A stretch of DNA of 64,000 bases. Origin: Limimaricola pyoseonensis (GTDB taxonomy: Bacteria > Pseudomonadota > Alphaproteobacteria > Rhodobacterales > Rhodobacteraceae). Both the position numbers and the translations under genes were made by a program. The notes beneath the pieces are model-generated. The model ran no database searches. It saw only the letters and a list, made by a program, of their open reading frames with translations, and was not told the DNA's origin. The DNA is taken from positions 62,001 through 126,000 of the forward strand of contig NZ_FNAT01000008.1 in NCBI RefSeq assembly GCF_900102015.1, in the 5' to 3' direction. This document shows, in pieces, positions 28,901 to 36,640 of this stretch (position 1 is its first letter; the number at the start of each line of letters is the position of its first letter).

Positions 28901-29501
28901 CGAGGCGGCCAACGAGCCGGCGGACGAGGTGGAGGCGACGACCCCGGTCGAGCCCCAGCCCGAAACCGAGCCCGCGCCCGTCACCGAGCCCGAAGCCGAG
29001 ACCAAGGCCGAGCCCGAGACCGTGACCGAGCCCGAAACCGGCTCCGAGACGACCGCCGCGCCGGCCCCGGCCGCGCCGGAGGAGATCTCCCCCGACGAGG
29101 CCGCGGCCTGGATCGTGGGCGGTGACGGCCGCGACCGGCTCTACGGCACCGACGCCGCCGACCTGCTGCGCGACGGGCTGGGCGACGACAAGATGTACGG
29201 CGGTGCCGGCGACGACGTGTTCCACTTCGAGGGCGGCCGCAGCGACCGCGCCTGGGGTGGCGAGGGTGCCGACATGTTCGACATCCGGCCGATGCTCGCG
29301 AACGACCGCGGCGACAAGGTCAGCATCGAGGACTTCGAGATCGGCGTCGACATGTTCCCCGAGGGGCTGTTCGAGCAGGTCGAGCATGTCCGCTCGAACG
29401 ACCGCGGCACGGTGCTGCATTTCGACGGCGGCGACCGGCTGCGCATCGCCGGCGTCACCGACCCGGCCGAGCTGTCCTTCGCGGACCTGCTGATCGCCTG
29501 A
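25962..29501 (+). CDS. Giant secreted protein: G8 domain, parallel beta-helix, LamG-like domain, RTX tail
   Basis: This 1179-residue, very acidic protein has no signal peptide. A G8-type domain starts near residue 33 (N-W-T-D-P-S-S-W-K-G-G-K-V-P-G-P-D-A-K-V). A long right-handed beta-helix-like region follows to about 700, including H-L-H-E-T-G and G-N-S-V-H-G-S-P-G-W-G-I. Then come a Pro/Glu/Lys linker (about 728-790), a concanavalin/LamG-like domain (about 800-970; D-D-F-T-V-E-A-W-V-K) and a second acidic linker. RTX calcium-binding nonapeptides end it (about 1053-1095; G-G-A-G-D-D-V-F-H-F). The RTX tail without a Sec signal points to type I secretion; no exporter genes are in the window. 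The G8 plus beta-helix order is that of animal CEMIP/TMEM2, which bind or cut hyaluronan. A role in binding or trimming the local exopolysaccharide is inference. Start: ATG after GGAGA. Confidence 0.85.
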   Translation: MEHTEMNKMGHSHTLSLFDPAKATHVAVKNGNWTDPSSWKGGKVPGPDAKVHIPEGISLRYDSQSQARLETVRVDGALDFATRSDTYMKVENFFTGPQSRLTIGTKDDPVAADVTAKVVIADGPIDLKADPGRLGNGLVAEGRVEVHGAEKASYATLDGAAKAGAKSIKLEAGAQGWTAGDKIVVMGTKQGKFQDEEREIVSVRKTDGGVELVLDKALSHDHAAPAGHDLDVYVGNASRNVVFTSENPEGVRGHVMMMHNPDAQIRYAEFDELGRTDKSRPLHENGNVEARYPLHLHETGTSPDSGMAVLEGNSVHGSPGWGIVQHSSRAAVDYNFVYDIDGAGIVSEDGDETGQWVGNFVTGIKGAGEDFSVERDEHKADFGHSGVAYENQARQIVQQDNIAANSNTAWMFRAAEISVDNPDRGSLDFDPAPLKAELNNEEPAIVGFHRNKAIAVDTVLDTGHRQDMASSTDLRSDMIELTAWEVQRVLDIFNYTGEYVIRDGLFIGADNAGRAVVLPEKHESTSFVNTHFENFRTAVFDRGGNSDGVYVGNSFANVGKRLVSDYYGDERLQSGKAAKTADRPKVEIDPSSDLTLGPRDDALFISGKITDSVGTLGLGTNRWVTTPSWDEDGIDSTDNKMGHPKAEQLIELHGAMRDGDGWVMPFALWVTDRGTGEHHAYRIDVKLEGFSDEYLAKHQIDGFKLPSGEIRVIDSGAAVMPEGGHDLPKPQPETPKTEEPKTEEPKVEEPKVEAPVEETPTPETPETDEPKAEMPEDEAEDAPAPSQPATPGAGGTPTKTVGEALRFDGTGVAVPEMRLEDDFTVEAWVKLEPGKNINAADAILGSSGFDLSFLNGRLTVRDGSDVIAKSEVAAQAGEWTHYAVVRDAGEVRVYLDGAEVGRSVGDWNDAVTFNMLGDGQTRKWGLTGEMDDVAVWSEARSAEEIAAGIPQAADGLVAGFGVEAGAVDSVKHSAADEVADEAANEPADEVEATTPVEPQPETEPAPVTEPEAETKAEPETVTEPETGSETTAAPAPAAPEEISPDEAAAWIVGGDGRDRLYGTDAADLLRDGLGDDKMYGGAGDDVFHFEGGRSDRAWGGEGADMFDIRPMLANDRGDKVSIEDFEIGVDMFPEGLFEQVEHVRSNDRGTVLHFDGGDRLRIAGVTDPAELSFADLLIA
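28164..28223 (+). repeat. Four tandem 15-base units in the linker of the G8/RTX gene
   Basis: Four near-identical 15-base units encode P-K-T-E-E / P-K-V-E-E pentapeptides in the extended linker between beta-helix and LamG-like domain. Slippage could change linker length between strains. Confidence 0.8.
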
Positions 29502-29518
29502 TCGGCACCGGACCGGCG

Positions 29519-29545
29519 GCGCCGCCCCTCGACGGGGGGCGGCGC
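29519..29545 (+). terminator. Hairpin after the G8/RTX gene
   Basis: Perfect 10-bp arms GCGCCGCCCC/GGGGCGGCGC enclose a 7-base loop, 17 bases past the stop. It is the first of two hairpins between the convergent genes. Confidence 0.6.
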
Positions 29546-29559
29546 ATGGCCCGCGCCCC

Positions 29560-29593
29560 GAGGGGCCCGCGACCTTGCGGTCGCGGGCCCCTC
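29560..29593. terminator. Perfect 15-bp stem with tetraloop, bidirectional terminator
   Basis: Fully paired 15-bp arms enclose the loop TTGC (GCAA, a GNRA-type loop, on the minus-strand transcript). It overlaps the stop codon of the ExoQ-like gene and serves the converging G8/RTX gene as well. Confidence 0.75.
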
Positions 29594-30830
29594 AGCGTTT
29601 CAGCGGGTGCTTCGAGGCGTAGACCGCGCCGATCCAGATCAGCATATGCGCCAGCACGAAGGGGCGGGTCAGCTCGCTCTCGACCATGGCGCGGATCAGC
29701 TCGACCATCGTCACCACCATCAGGAAGACGAAGGGCATGCCGCCGCGCCGCACCAGCTGCGCCAGCAGCCGCCCGACCGCCCAGACCAGCATCAGGACCG
29801 TCAGCCCGATGCCGACCAGCCCGTGATGCACGCCGATCTCGTAGAAGGAGTTGTGGAAGGAGAAGACCTGCTTGGGGCTCTTGTGGAACTCCTCGAAGAT
29901 GCGGCGGACCAGCTCGTTCTCCTCGTAGCGCCAGAAGCCGCGCGCGCCGTGCCCGGCGACGGGGCGCTGCGCGATGACGTCGCCGGCATAGGCCCAGAGC
30001 TCGGTGCGGCCGGTCAGCGTGGTGCTCTTGCCGAGCGCGCCGAGCAGCAGCTCGAAGGGCGACAGCGCGGTCAGCGCCAGCCCGGTGGCGATCGCGCCGG
30101 TCAGCAGCCCCGCCAGGATCAGCCCCAGCGCCAGCCGGTCCGGCGGCGCGTCGGCGCCGCGGCCCCACAGGAAGACGAAGCCCATCACCAGCCCCAGCAC
30201 CAGCACCGCCAGCACCAGCGCCGTGGCCGACTGGCTGGCCAGGATGAGCATCAGCGCCAGCCCCGCCAGCGCCGCCGCCAGCAGCCGCAGCCACAGCCGC
30301 ACCCAGCCGTCGAGCGCGACGCAGAGCGCCGCGGTCCACAACAGCAGCATCTTGGCGCCCAGCATGTTCTTGTGGGCGAAGATGCCGGTCATCGCGCCGT
30401 CGTGGTAGCTGGTGATGAACAGGCTCAGCACGCCGGCGAAGCCGGTGGCGGCGAGCGCGGTGAGCAGCACCTCGCGCGGGCTCATCCACGCCGCGATCAG
30501 CACCGAGATCACCACGGTGAGCTGCATCTGCACCGCCCCGCGCAGCGCCTCGGCCGGCACCACCGCCAGCGGCGCGGTGAACATCGCCCAGACCGGCAGC
30601 AGCGCCAGCGGCCAGCAGCGCAGCAGCAGCGGCAGCGTGACATGGCGGTCGCGCAGCGTCGCCACGGTGAAGTAGAGCGCCAGCGGGTAGAGCAGCAGCT
30701 CGTCGTTGCGAAACACCGTGAAGGTGACGATGAACCACAACAGCACCAGCCCGCGCTCGACCCGTTGCAGCCGCGCGAGGCCGGGGCGCGGCGCGGCCAG
30801 CGGCAGATGCGGCGAGAGCGAAACCGTCAT
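29592..30830 (-). CDS. ExoQ-like / O-antigen ligase family polysaccharide polymerase
   Basis: This 412-residue inner-membrane protein has about ten to twelve hydrophobic helices. It carries the ExoQ/Wzy signature G-I-F-A-H-K-N-M-L-G-A-K. The large periplasmic loop contains G-R-T-E-L-W, G-H-G-A-R-G-F-W and H-N-S-F-Y-E-I-G-V-H-H-G-L-V-G-I-G-L, typical of the Wzy_C domain. It would join lipid-linked repeat units into the polymer at the periplasmic face. ATG 30830 overlaps the stop of the GMC gene by one base (TGATG). Ligase activity cannot be excluded, but the exo-type neighbours favour polymerase. Confidence 0.88.
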   Translation of the reverse strand: MTVSLSPHLPLAAPRPGLARLQRVERGLVLLWFIVTFTVFRNDELLLYPLALYFTVATLRDRHVTLPLLLRCWPLALLPVWAMFTAPLAVVPAEALRGAVQMQLTVVISVLIAAWMSPREVLLTALAATGFAGVLSLFITSYHDGAMTGIFAHKNMLGAKMLLLWTAALCVALDGWVRLWLRLLAAALAGLALMLILASQSATALVLAVLVLGLVMGFVFLWGRGADAPPDRLALGLILAGLLTGAIATGLALTALSPFELLLGALGKSTTLTGRTELWAYAGDVIAQRPVAGHGARGFWRYEENELVRRIFEEFHKSPKQVFSFHNSFYEIGVHHGLVGIGLTVLMLVWAVGRLLAQLVRRGGMPFVFLMVVTMVELIRAMVESELTRPFVLAHMLIWIGAVYASKHPLKR

Positions 30831-32491
30831 CAGGACACCCCGTCCAGCGCCGCCCGGCCCGGGGCCGGGATCGCCGCGTCGGCCAGCTCGGCCGCCAGCC
30901 GCAGCGCCAGCGCCACGATCGACAGCGTCGGCGGCACCGCGCCGGGGCCGGGAAACAGCCCCGATCCGGTGAGGTAGAGCCCGTCGAGCCCGTGCGGCCG
31001 GCCGGCGGCGTCGGTGACGCTGTCGCCGGCGTCGCGGCCCATCCGGAAGCAGCAGGTCTGGTGGTAGCCGTCGCTGGCCTGGGCGCGGATCAGCGCCGCG
31101 GCGGCCGCGCCGCGCGCTTCGGGCCGGTAGAGCCCCAGATCGCCGGGCGCGAGGCACAGCGCCAGCCGGTCATGCGCGCGCAGCACCATGTCGATGTCCT
31201 CCTCGTCATAGGCGTAGCGGATCTGCAGCGCCGGCAGACGGTCGGGCCGGACCGGGCCCGCAAGCTCGATCCGGTTGCCGGGGCGTGGCCGCATCTCGGC
31301 ATGGTAGCACAGCCGGTAGAGCCGCGCGCGGTTCGGCACCAGCGCGTCGAGATGGCGGCGCTGCGGGTTGCGCCGGGCGCGGATCAGCCCCGGCGCCATG
31401 CGCAGCGCGAAGGGCCCGTCATAGAGCAGGTTGCGCAGATGCGCGCGCGCCGGCGAGGCGGCGGCGCCGGGCAGCGGCGCGCCGGCGGCATGCACCGTCA
31501 GCTCGCCGCGCACCTCGCGGCCGCGCAGCCGCGCCAGCAGGTGCTTGGCCGACAGCACGCCAGAGCCGTGGCCGGCATCGGCGGCGGGGCGGTTGCGCAG
31601 CCAGAAGAAGATGCCCGCCTCGGCCGGGCGCGACTGCGCGCCGGGCGCGCGCGGCGCGCCGCGCATCACCCGGCGCCGGAAGCCGCCCTGCGGCTCGGGC
31701 CGCCAGCCGAAGGCGCCGCCATCGACGCCGGGGGCGAGGCGCAGCCCGGCGATGCTGCCGGTCAGGTGGCCGCTGTAATGCCGCCCCAGCGCCGCGAGAT
31801 GGCCGAGCAGGTCGGGCCGGCGCGCGCGCTCGGCCAGCATCAGCCGCGCCGTCTCGATCCCGCCGGCGGCGAGCACGGTGGCGCCGGCGGCGATCTCGAC
31901 CGGCGGCTCGGCGCCCTGGCCCGCCACCCGCAGGCCGGTGCAGCGCGGCCGGCCCTCGGGCCCCTCCTGCCATGTCAGCCCGACCACGGTGGCGCCGGTC
32001 AGCAGGTCCGGCCCGCCGGGCGCGGCGATCCGCGCCGCGTGCTGGGCCGAGAGCGGCGCGTCGGTGGCCAGCATCTCGACCGAGTCGAGGTCGATCTCGG
32101 GCGCGTCGGGCGGCGGCGGCGGCGGCCCGTCGGGCGGGCCGCCGAGAAACCGCGCCGCCGGGGCCAGCCAGCGGGCGTAGTCGGCATGCGGCAGCGGCCA
32201 GCCGTCGCGCGCGAAATCGCGCGCCGAGAAGGCCATCAGCCGGCCGCCCCACATCCACGACGTGCCGCCCAGGGCGCGGCAATGCGTCTCCTCGGCCGGG
32301 GCGTGCACCGCAGCCTCGGGCAGCGTCGCGCCGGGCGGCGGCGCGGGCTCGGCGGCGCCGGCCTCGACCAGCAGCACCCGGCGCCCGGCCTCGGCCAGCG
32401 CCAGCGCCGCGGCGAGCCCGGCCGGGCCGCTGCCGACGACGCAGATCTCGTAGCCGCGCGCGGCGGCGGCGGCGCGGCTCACCCGTGGCAT
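30830..32491 (-). CDS. GMC-family FAD oxidoreductase
   Basis: This 553-residue flavoprotein has an N-terminal ADP-binding fold I-C-V-V-G-S-G-P-A-G-L-A-A-A-L-A. The substrate-side motif is G-G-T-S-W-M-W-G-G-R, and the GMC C-terminal domain has N-T/S-I-V-A-L-type and G-S-G-L-F-P-G-P-G-A sequences. The family oxidises alcohols or sugars (glucose, choline, pyranose, aldose). No Tat or Sec signal is evident, so it is cytoplasmic or membrane-associated. ATG 32491 is chosen because GGAG lies upstream. It lies between the ExoQ-like and AftB-like genes in one minus-strand operon; its substrate could be a lipid-linked or free sugar of this pathway. Confidence 0.82.
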   Translation of the reverse strand: MPRVSRAAAAARGYEICVVGSGPAGLAAALALAEAGRRVLLVEAGAAEPAPPPGATLPEAAVHAPAEETHCRALGGTSWMWGGRLMAFSARDFARDGWPLPHADYARWLAPAARFLGGPPDGPPPPPPDAPEIDLDSVEMLATDAPLSAQHAARIAAPGGPDLLTGATVVGLTWQEGPEGRPRCTGLRVAGQGAEPPVEIAAGATVLAAGGIETARLMLAERARRPDLLGHLAALGRHYSGHLTGSIAGLRLAPGVDGGAFGWRPEPQGGFRRRVMRGAPRAPGAQSRPAEAGIFFWLRNRPAADAGHGSGVLSAKHLLARLRGREVRGELTVHAAGAPLPGAAASPARAHLRNLLYDGPFALRMAPGLIRARRNPQRRHLDALVPNRARLYRLCYHAEMRPRPGNRIELAGPVRPDRLPALQIRYAYDEEDIDMVLRAHDRLALCLAPGDLGLYRPEARGAAAAALIRAQASDGYHQTCCFRMGRDAGDSVTDAAGRPHGLDGLYLTGSGLFPGPGAVPPTLSIVALALRLAAELADAAIPAPGRAALDGVS

Positions 32492-32552
32492 GGCGCGGCT
32501 CCGGGCGGTTGCGGCCAGTGCTGTGCCCGGAGCGATGAGCGGTGCGGTGCGC

Positions 32553-34259
32553 TCACGCGCCCGTCCCCTCGCCCAGAAGGCGCAGATCGTCCCATCCGAC
32601 CGGCACGATGCGCGGATCGCTCGTGGCGGCCAGCCAGCCGCGTTCGGCAAAAGCAGTGGTGCATCGCCCGTCCTCCATCTCCATCACGACCGGCAGGTAG
32701 GTGGCGCGGAACCGCTCCTGCCGCAGCATCTGCCGCACGCCGGTGGCGCCGGCCATGGCCGGCTCGGTCCAGCCGCGGCGCTGGCATTCGGCCTTGTGGT
32801 ACTGGGCGATCAGCTGCGGCGGATCGGTCCAGAACACGCCCGGGTCGAAGCTCGCATGGTTTCGCATCCCGGTCTTGATCGGCTTGGCATGGGCCATGGC
32901 GACCCAGTTCAGCCCCATCAGGTCGCGCATCTCGCCCTCGTAGGTCAGCGCGATGCCGCCGGCGGCCACGACGCCCAGCAGCGGCTGCGGCGAGAAACTG
33001 TTGAGGTAGCGGCCGAAGGCCTCGCCGCGCGCCGAGAGGCTGTATTCCCAGGCGATGCGGAACCGCTCCTGCCGGAAGGCGGCGGCGTTCATCGCCACCC
33101 AGCCGGCCGCGACCGCCAGCGCCAGCACCGGCAGCGCCCGGCGCGCGGCGGCAGGGGCCGGCCCGGCGAGCCAGCCCACCGCCAGCGCCAGCGGCATCAC
33201 CAGAAGCGGCATCGCCGGCTGGTAGAAGCGCCACATCGCGAAATGGTCGCCGCCGAGCATCACGTAGGTCGCGAGCAGGCCGAACAGCGCGGTGGCGCAA
33301 AGCACGAGGCTGCGCCGGCCCGGCGCGGCCGCCGCCGCCCGCCGGCCGCGCCACAGCGCCGCCACGGCCAGCGCCGCCAGCGCCAGCCAGGCCAGCACCA
33401 GCGCCTCGGCGAAGGGGTGGCCGAACAGGAAGCTCGCGAGGTACTTCGCGCCGTCGAAGGCGTTCTGCAGCCGGTCGGCCGAGACCTTGGCGTAATAGGT
33501 GTTGGGGAAGGGCTGGCCGAAATAGGCCAGCCGCCCGAGGGTGAGCACCGCCGCCGACAGGGGCGCGGCCAGCGCCGCGCCGGCCAGCCCGCGCCAGGCC
33601 AGCGGCCGCAGCGCCAGCGCGCCGAGCGCGAGGCCGGTCGCCACCGCCACCCCCTCGGGCCGGGTCAGCGGCAGCAGGAAGGCCGCCGCCAAGAGCGCCG
33701 GGTCGGGCCGGCGCGCCGGCTCGGGCGCCTCGAGCGCGGCGGTCAGCCGGTCGAGCAGCCACAGGATCAGCGCCGTCCACAGCGCGATCTCCATCATCGA
33801 CCAGACCGACCAGATGAAGAAGCCCGGCAGTCCCGCGAGCCCGATCAGCAGCCCCGCCGTCACCGCCGCCGGCGGCAGCCCGGCGCCGAGCCGGCGCGCG
33901 AGCCTGAGCGCCAGCGCCACGGCGATGACGCTGAGCGTGAAGCCCAAGCCCAGGATCAGCGGCTCGACCGGCAGGCCCGAGCGGTAGAGCGGCACCAGCG
34001 CCAGCGTCCACAGCAGCGAGGTCGCGCCCTCCACCCGTTCGCCGCCGACGTTGTAGACGAAGCCGTGCCCGGCGGCGATGTTCTGCGCGTAGGAGCGGGT
34101 GATCGCGGCATCGTCGATGCCGTTGGCGCCGGGCGAACCGGCCAGCGCGTAGGCCAGCGCCGCCATGACCGCCGTCGCGGCCAGCGCCAGGACCAGATCG
34201 AGCCGGGCGCGGCCGACCGAAAACACAGTATTTCCCATGGCGGGATCCGTACCGAACAT
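32553..34259 (-). CDS. AftB-like GT-C membrane glycosyltransferase (putative arabinofuranosyltransferase)
   Basis: This is a polytopic membrane protein of about 568 residues with a soluble periplasmic tail. After TM1 it carries an acidic pair (D49-D50 in N-G-I-D-D-A-A-I-T-R). N-I-A-A-G-H-G-F-V-Y-N and G-E-R-V-E-G-A-T-S-L-L-W-T follow, the order and wording typical of mycobacterial AftB and its relatives. A later loop has G-G-D-H-F-A-M-W-R-F-Y-Q-P-A-M-P, matching the family pattern GGDxMxxRxxxP. GT-C enzymes use polyprenyl-phosphate sugars; AftB uses decaprenyl-phospho-arabinose. The DprE1/DprE2/UbiA-like genes 20 kb away could make that donor. Start uncertain (34259 or 34238; both have weak ribosome sites). 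The specific sugar is inference. Confidence 0.75.
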   Translation of the reverse strand: MFGTDPAMGNTVFSVGRARLDLVLALAATAVMAALAYALAGSPGANGIDDAAITRSYAQNIAAGHGFVYNVGGERVEGATSLLWTLALVPLYRSGLPVEPLILGLGFTLSVIAVALALRLARRLGAGLPPAAVTAGLLIGLAGLPGFFIWSVWSMMEIALWTALILWLLDRLTAALEAPEPARRPDPALLAAAFLLPLTRPEGVAVATGLALGALALRPLAWRGLAGAALAAPLSAAVLTLGRLAYFGQPFPNTYYAKVSADRLQNAFDGAKYLASFLFGHPFAEALVLAWLALAALAVAALWRGRRAAAAAPGRRSLVLCATALFGLLATYVMLGGDHFAMWRFYQPAMPLLVMPLALAVGWLAGPAPAAARRALPVLALAVAAGWVAMNAAAFRQERFRIAWEYSLSARGEAFGRYLNSFSPQPLLGVVAAGGIALTYEGEMRDLMGLNWVAMAHAKPIKTGMRNHASFDPGVFWTDPPQLIAQYHKAECQRRGWTEPAMAGATGVRQMLRQERFRATYLPVVMEMEDGRCTTAFAERGWLAATSDPRIVPVGWDDLRLLGEGTGA

Positions 34260-34572
34260 CGACACTCGTGACCTGACGGGACGGCTGCGAGGCACGCCCC
34301 GGACGCCGCGATTGTCGGCAGGCCGGCCGTGCAATGCAAGCCTTGAGTTGACGCCGGGGCAGGTCTAGAGTTCCGGGGACGGGCAACGCCCCGATGGTTC
34401 GAGTGTTCATGGTTCTGGGCCGGCCCGGCCCCGTTTTCGGAGGGCGAGTTGCCGAAGATTTTCCCTGCCAGCCCCTGCGCGGCGGCCCCGTCACCGGGGC
34501 GCGTTTTGCCGCCTGTCGATGCCGGGCGTGTCGATCCCGGGCGCGCACGCGTGGATGCGGGGCGCGAGCGCC
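34260..34572. promoter_or_regulatory. Divergent promoter region between AftB-like and GT-PIG-L operons
   Basis: About 310 bp with no credible gene separates two oppositely oriented operons. Short GC-rich inverted repeats are present (for example CGGGGACGGGCAACGCCCCG around 34375-34394), but no clear -35/-10 pair can be assigned by eye. Confidence 0.4.
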
Positions 34573-35733
34573 ATGCTTGACGCGGTCTGCGTCGTCGATC
34601 CGCGCTTTGCCGGCGGCACCGGCGCGGCGGTGGCGGCGGATCTGCGCGGCCTGCTCGCGGCCGGCCGCCGGGTCGGTCTGGTCGAGGCGCGCAGCCATTA
34701 CCTCGACGACGGCGCCGGCCCGCGCAGCCGGGTGATCGCCGAGCTTTGCGCCGACCCGCGGCTCGAACGGATCGCGCCGGGGCAGCCGGTCGAGGCGCGG
34801 GTCGCCTTCCTGCACCACCCGATGAGCTTCTTTCGCGGGCTCGAGCGGCCGGTGCCGCTGCGGGCCGGGCGGGCCTTTCTCGTGGCCCACCACCTGCCGT
34901 TCCGCGGCGACGGCTCGCTGCAATACGAGCCGGTGACGACGGCGCGGCGCTGCCGCCGCGCGACCGGGCTGGTGCCGCACTGGCTGCCGGTCTCGGGGCT
35001 GTGCCGCCGGCAGCTGCGCTCCTTCGCGCCGCTGATCCGGCTCGCCGCGACCGACTGGCCCAACCTGTTCGACCCCGAGGACTGGCAGCCGCGCCGGCAG
35101 CCCTTCTCGGGCGCCGATCTGGTGATCGGCCGGCATGGCCGGGCCGACCCGCTGAAATGGCCCTCTGGCGCCGCCGCCATCGCCGCGAGCCTGCCGCGCC
35201 TGCCGGGCGCGCGCATCCGGGTGATGGGCTGCCCGGTCGAGGCGTTCCGCGCCGCGGGCGTCGACATGACCGGCTGGGAGATCCTGCCCTTCGACGCCGA
35301 GCCGGTGGCGAGCTTCGCCGAGAGCCTCGACGTCTTCGTCTACCATTTCCACCCCGATGCCAGCGAAAGCTTCGGCCGCACCGTGGCCGAGGCGATGCTG
35401 ATGGGCGCGGTTTGCGTGCTCGACCCGCGGCTCGAGCCGAGCTTCGGCGACATCGCGCTCTACGGCCCGCCCGAGGCCACCGCGGCGCATGTGGCGCGGC
35501 TGCGCGCCGACCCGGTGGCGGCGCGGCGGCTGGCCGAACGGGCGCGGCAGGCGATGCTCGACCGGCACGGTCTGCAGGGGCTCGCGCCGCGCTTCGCGGC
35601 GCTTCTGTCGGATGCCGGCGAGCCCGGCCGCGCCGGGCCGCGCCACGCCTCGCCGCTCAGCGCGGCGCGCAAGGCGCTGGGGATGCTGCGCCGGGGCGAG
35701 ATGTTCACGCCCGGCCTCACCGGAAGGGGATGA
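34573..35733 (+). CDS. GT-B glycosyltransferase (GT4-like)
   Basis: This protein has about 386 residues. The N-lobe start is L-D-A-V-C-V-V-D-P-R-F-A-G-G-T-G. The C-lobe donor site is D-A-S-E-S-F-G-R-T-V-A-E-A-M-L-M-G-A-V-C-V-L-D-P, the E-x7-E arrangement of GT4 retaining transferases. Starts at 34519 or 34555 would add residues; none has a clear ribosome site. It opens a five-gene operon (GT4, deacetylase, formyltransferase, sulfotransferase, GT2) whose members touch or overlap. Confidence 0.83.
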   Translation: MLDAVCVVDPRFAGGTGAAVAADLRGLLAAGRRVGLVEARSHYLDDGAGPRSRVIAELCADPRLERIAPGQPVEARVAFLHHPMSFFRGLERPVPLRAGRAFLVAHHLPFRGDGSLQYEPVTTARRCRRATGLVPHWLPVSGLCRRQLRSFAPLIRLAATDWPNLFDPEDWQPRRQPFSGADLVIGRHGRADPLKWPSGAAAIAASLPRLPGARIRVMGCPVEAFRAAGVDMTGWEILPFDAEPVASFAESLDVFVYHFHPDASESFGRTVAEAMLMGAVCVLDPRLEPSFGDIALYGPPEATAAHVARLRADPVAARRLAERARQAMLDRHGLQGLAPRFAALLSDAGEPGRAGPRHASPLSAARKALGMLRRGEMFTPGLTGRG

Positions 35734-35734
35734 G

Positions 35735-36640
35735 ATGACCGAGACCGCCCAACCCCCCGTGCAGCCGCCAGCGCAGCCATCCGCGCAGCCGCCCGCGCTC
35801 GACCGGCTGCGGCGCCGCTTCTGGGCCGGGGCCGAGCGCGGCGCCTGCCGCCTGTTCCACGCGGCGTTGGCCCTGCGGGCGCGCGACGCCACCGCGCAGG
35901 CGGCGCTGCGCCCGGCGCTGGTGCTGGCGCCGCATGCCGATGACGAGAGCCTGGGCTGCGGCGGCATCATCGCGCTCAAGCGCGCGGCCGGCACCCGGGT
36001 CGAGGTGCTGGTCGCGACCGACGGCACCGCCTCGCACCGCGCCGAGCCGACCCGCCGCACCGGGCCGGACGCGCTCGCGGCGCTGCGCCGGGCCGAGACG
36101 CAGGCGGCCTGCGCGACGCTCGGCCTCGCGCCGGAGCGGCTGGGCTTTCTCGGCCTGCCCGACGGCCGGCTGGCCGAGCACGAGCCGCGGCTCGCCGCGG
36201 CGATCCGGGCGCGGCTCGCCGCCGCCCGGCCCGACGAGGTCTATGTCTGCGCGCTGCGCGACGGCCACCCCGACCACGCGGCACTGGCCCGTGCCGCCCG
36301 CACGGCGCTGTCGGGCCCGGCTGGGCAGGGCATCGCGCTGCGCGAATACCCGGTCTGGAGCTTCGATTTCCGCAGCTGGCGGCGGCCCGGCCGCAACAGC
36401 ACCGGCTTCCTGCTGGGGCTGCGCGACATGGCGCGGGCAGCGGCGGGCTGGCGCATGGCGGCGGTGCGGCTCGGCCCGGCCCGGCAGGTCAAGGCCGAGG
36501 CGCTGGCGCAGCACCGCTCGCAACTGGGCACCTACCCGGCCGAGCCGGGCTGGTCCGGCCTGCCTTCGCATTTCCTCGCGCATTTCGCCGGGCGCCGCGA
36601 GCTGTTTCGCGACGTGGCCCTGCCGGAGCGGCGGCCATGA
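35735..36640 (+). CDS. PIG-L (LmbE) family N-deacetylase
   Basis: This 301-residue zinc enzyme removes N-acetyl groups from amino sugars such as GlcNAc. Zinc ligands are in A-P-H-A-D-D-E-S-L-G-C-G-G (H67, D70) and D-G-H-P-D-H (H178/H181). A Pro/Gln-rich N-terminal tail (repeats of Q-P-P-A/Q-P-S-A) precedes the fold. There is no signal peptide. The ATG follows GGAAGGGGA and sits one base after the preceding stop; its own stop overlaps the formyltransferase start. The order suggests that deacetylation exposes an amine that the next enzymes modify. Confidence 0.9.
   Translation: MTETAQPPVQPPAQPSAQPPALDRLRRRFWAGAERGACRLFHAALALRARDATAQAALRPALVLAPHADDESLGCGGIIALKRAAGTRVEVLVATDGTASHRAEPTRRTGPDALAALRRAETQAACATLGLAPERLGFLGLPDGRLAEHEPRLAAAIRARLAAARPDEVYVCALRDGHPDHAALARAARTALSGPAGQGIALREYPVWSFDFRSWRRPGRNSTGFLLGLRDMARAAAGWRMAAVRLGPARQVKAEALAQHRSQLGTYPAEPGWSGLPSHFLAHFAGRRELFRDVALPERRP

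Noticed and set aside
25812-29420. 1202-codon minus-strand frame opposite the G8/RTX gene
   Set aside because: Composition (runs of G, L, V, H, D) mirrors the antisense of an acidic protein; no motif, and the plus-strand product has coherent domains.
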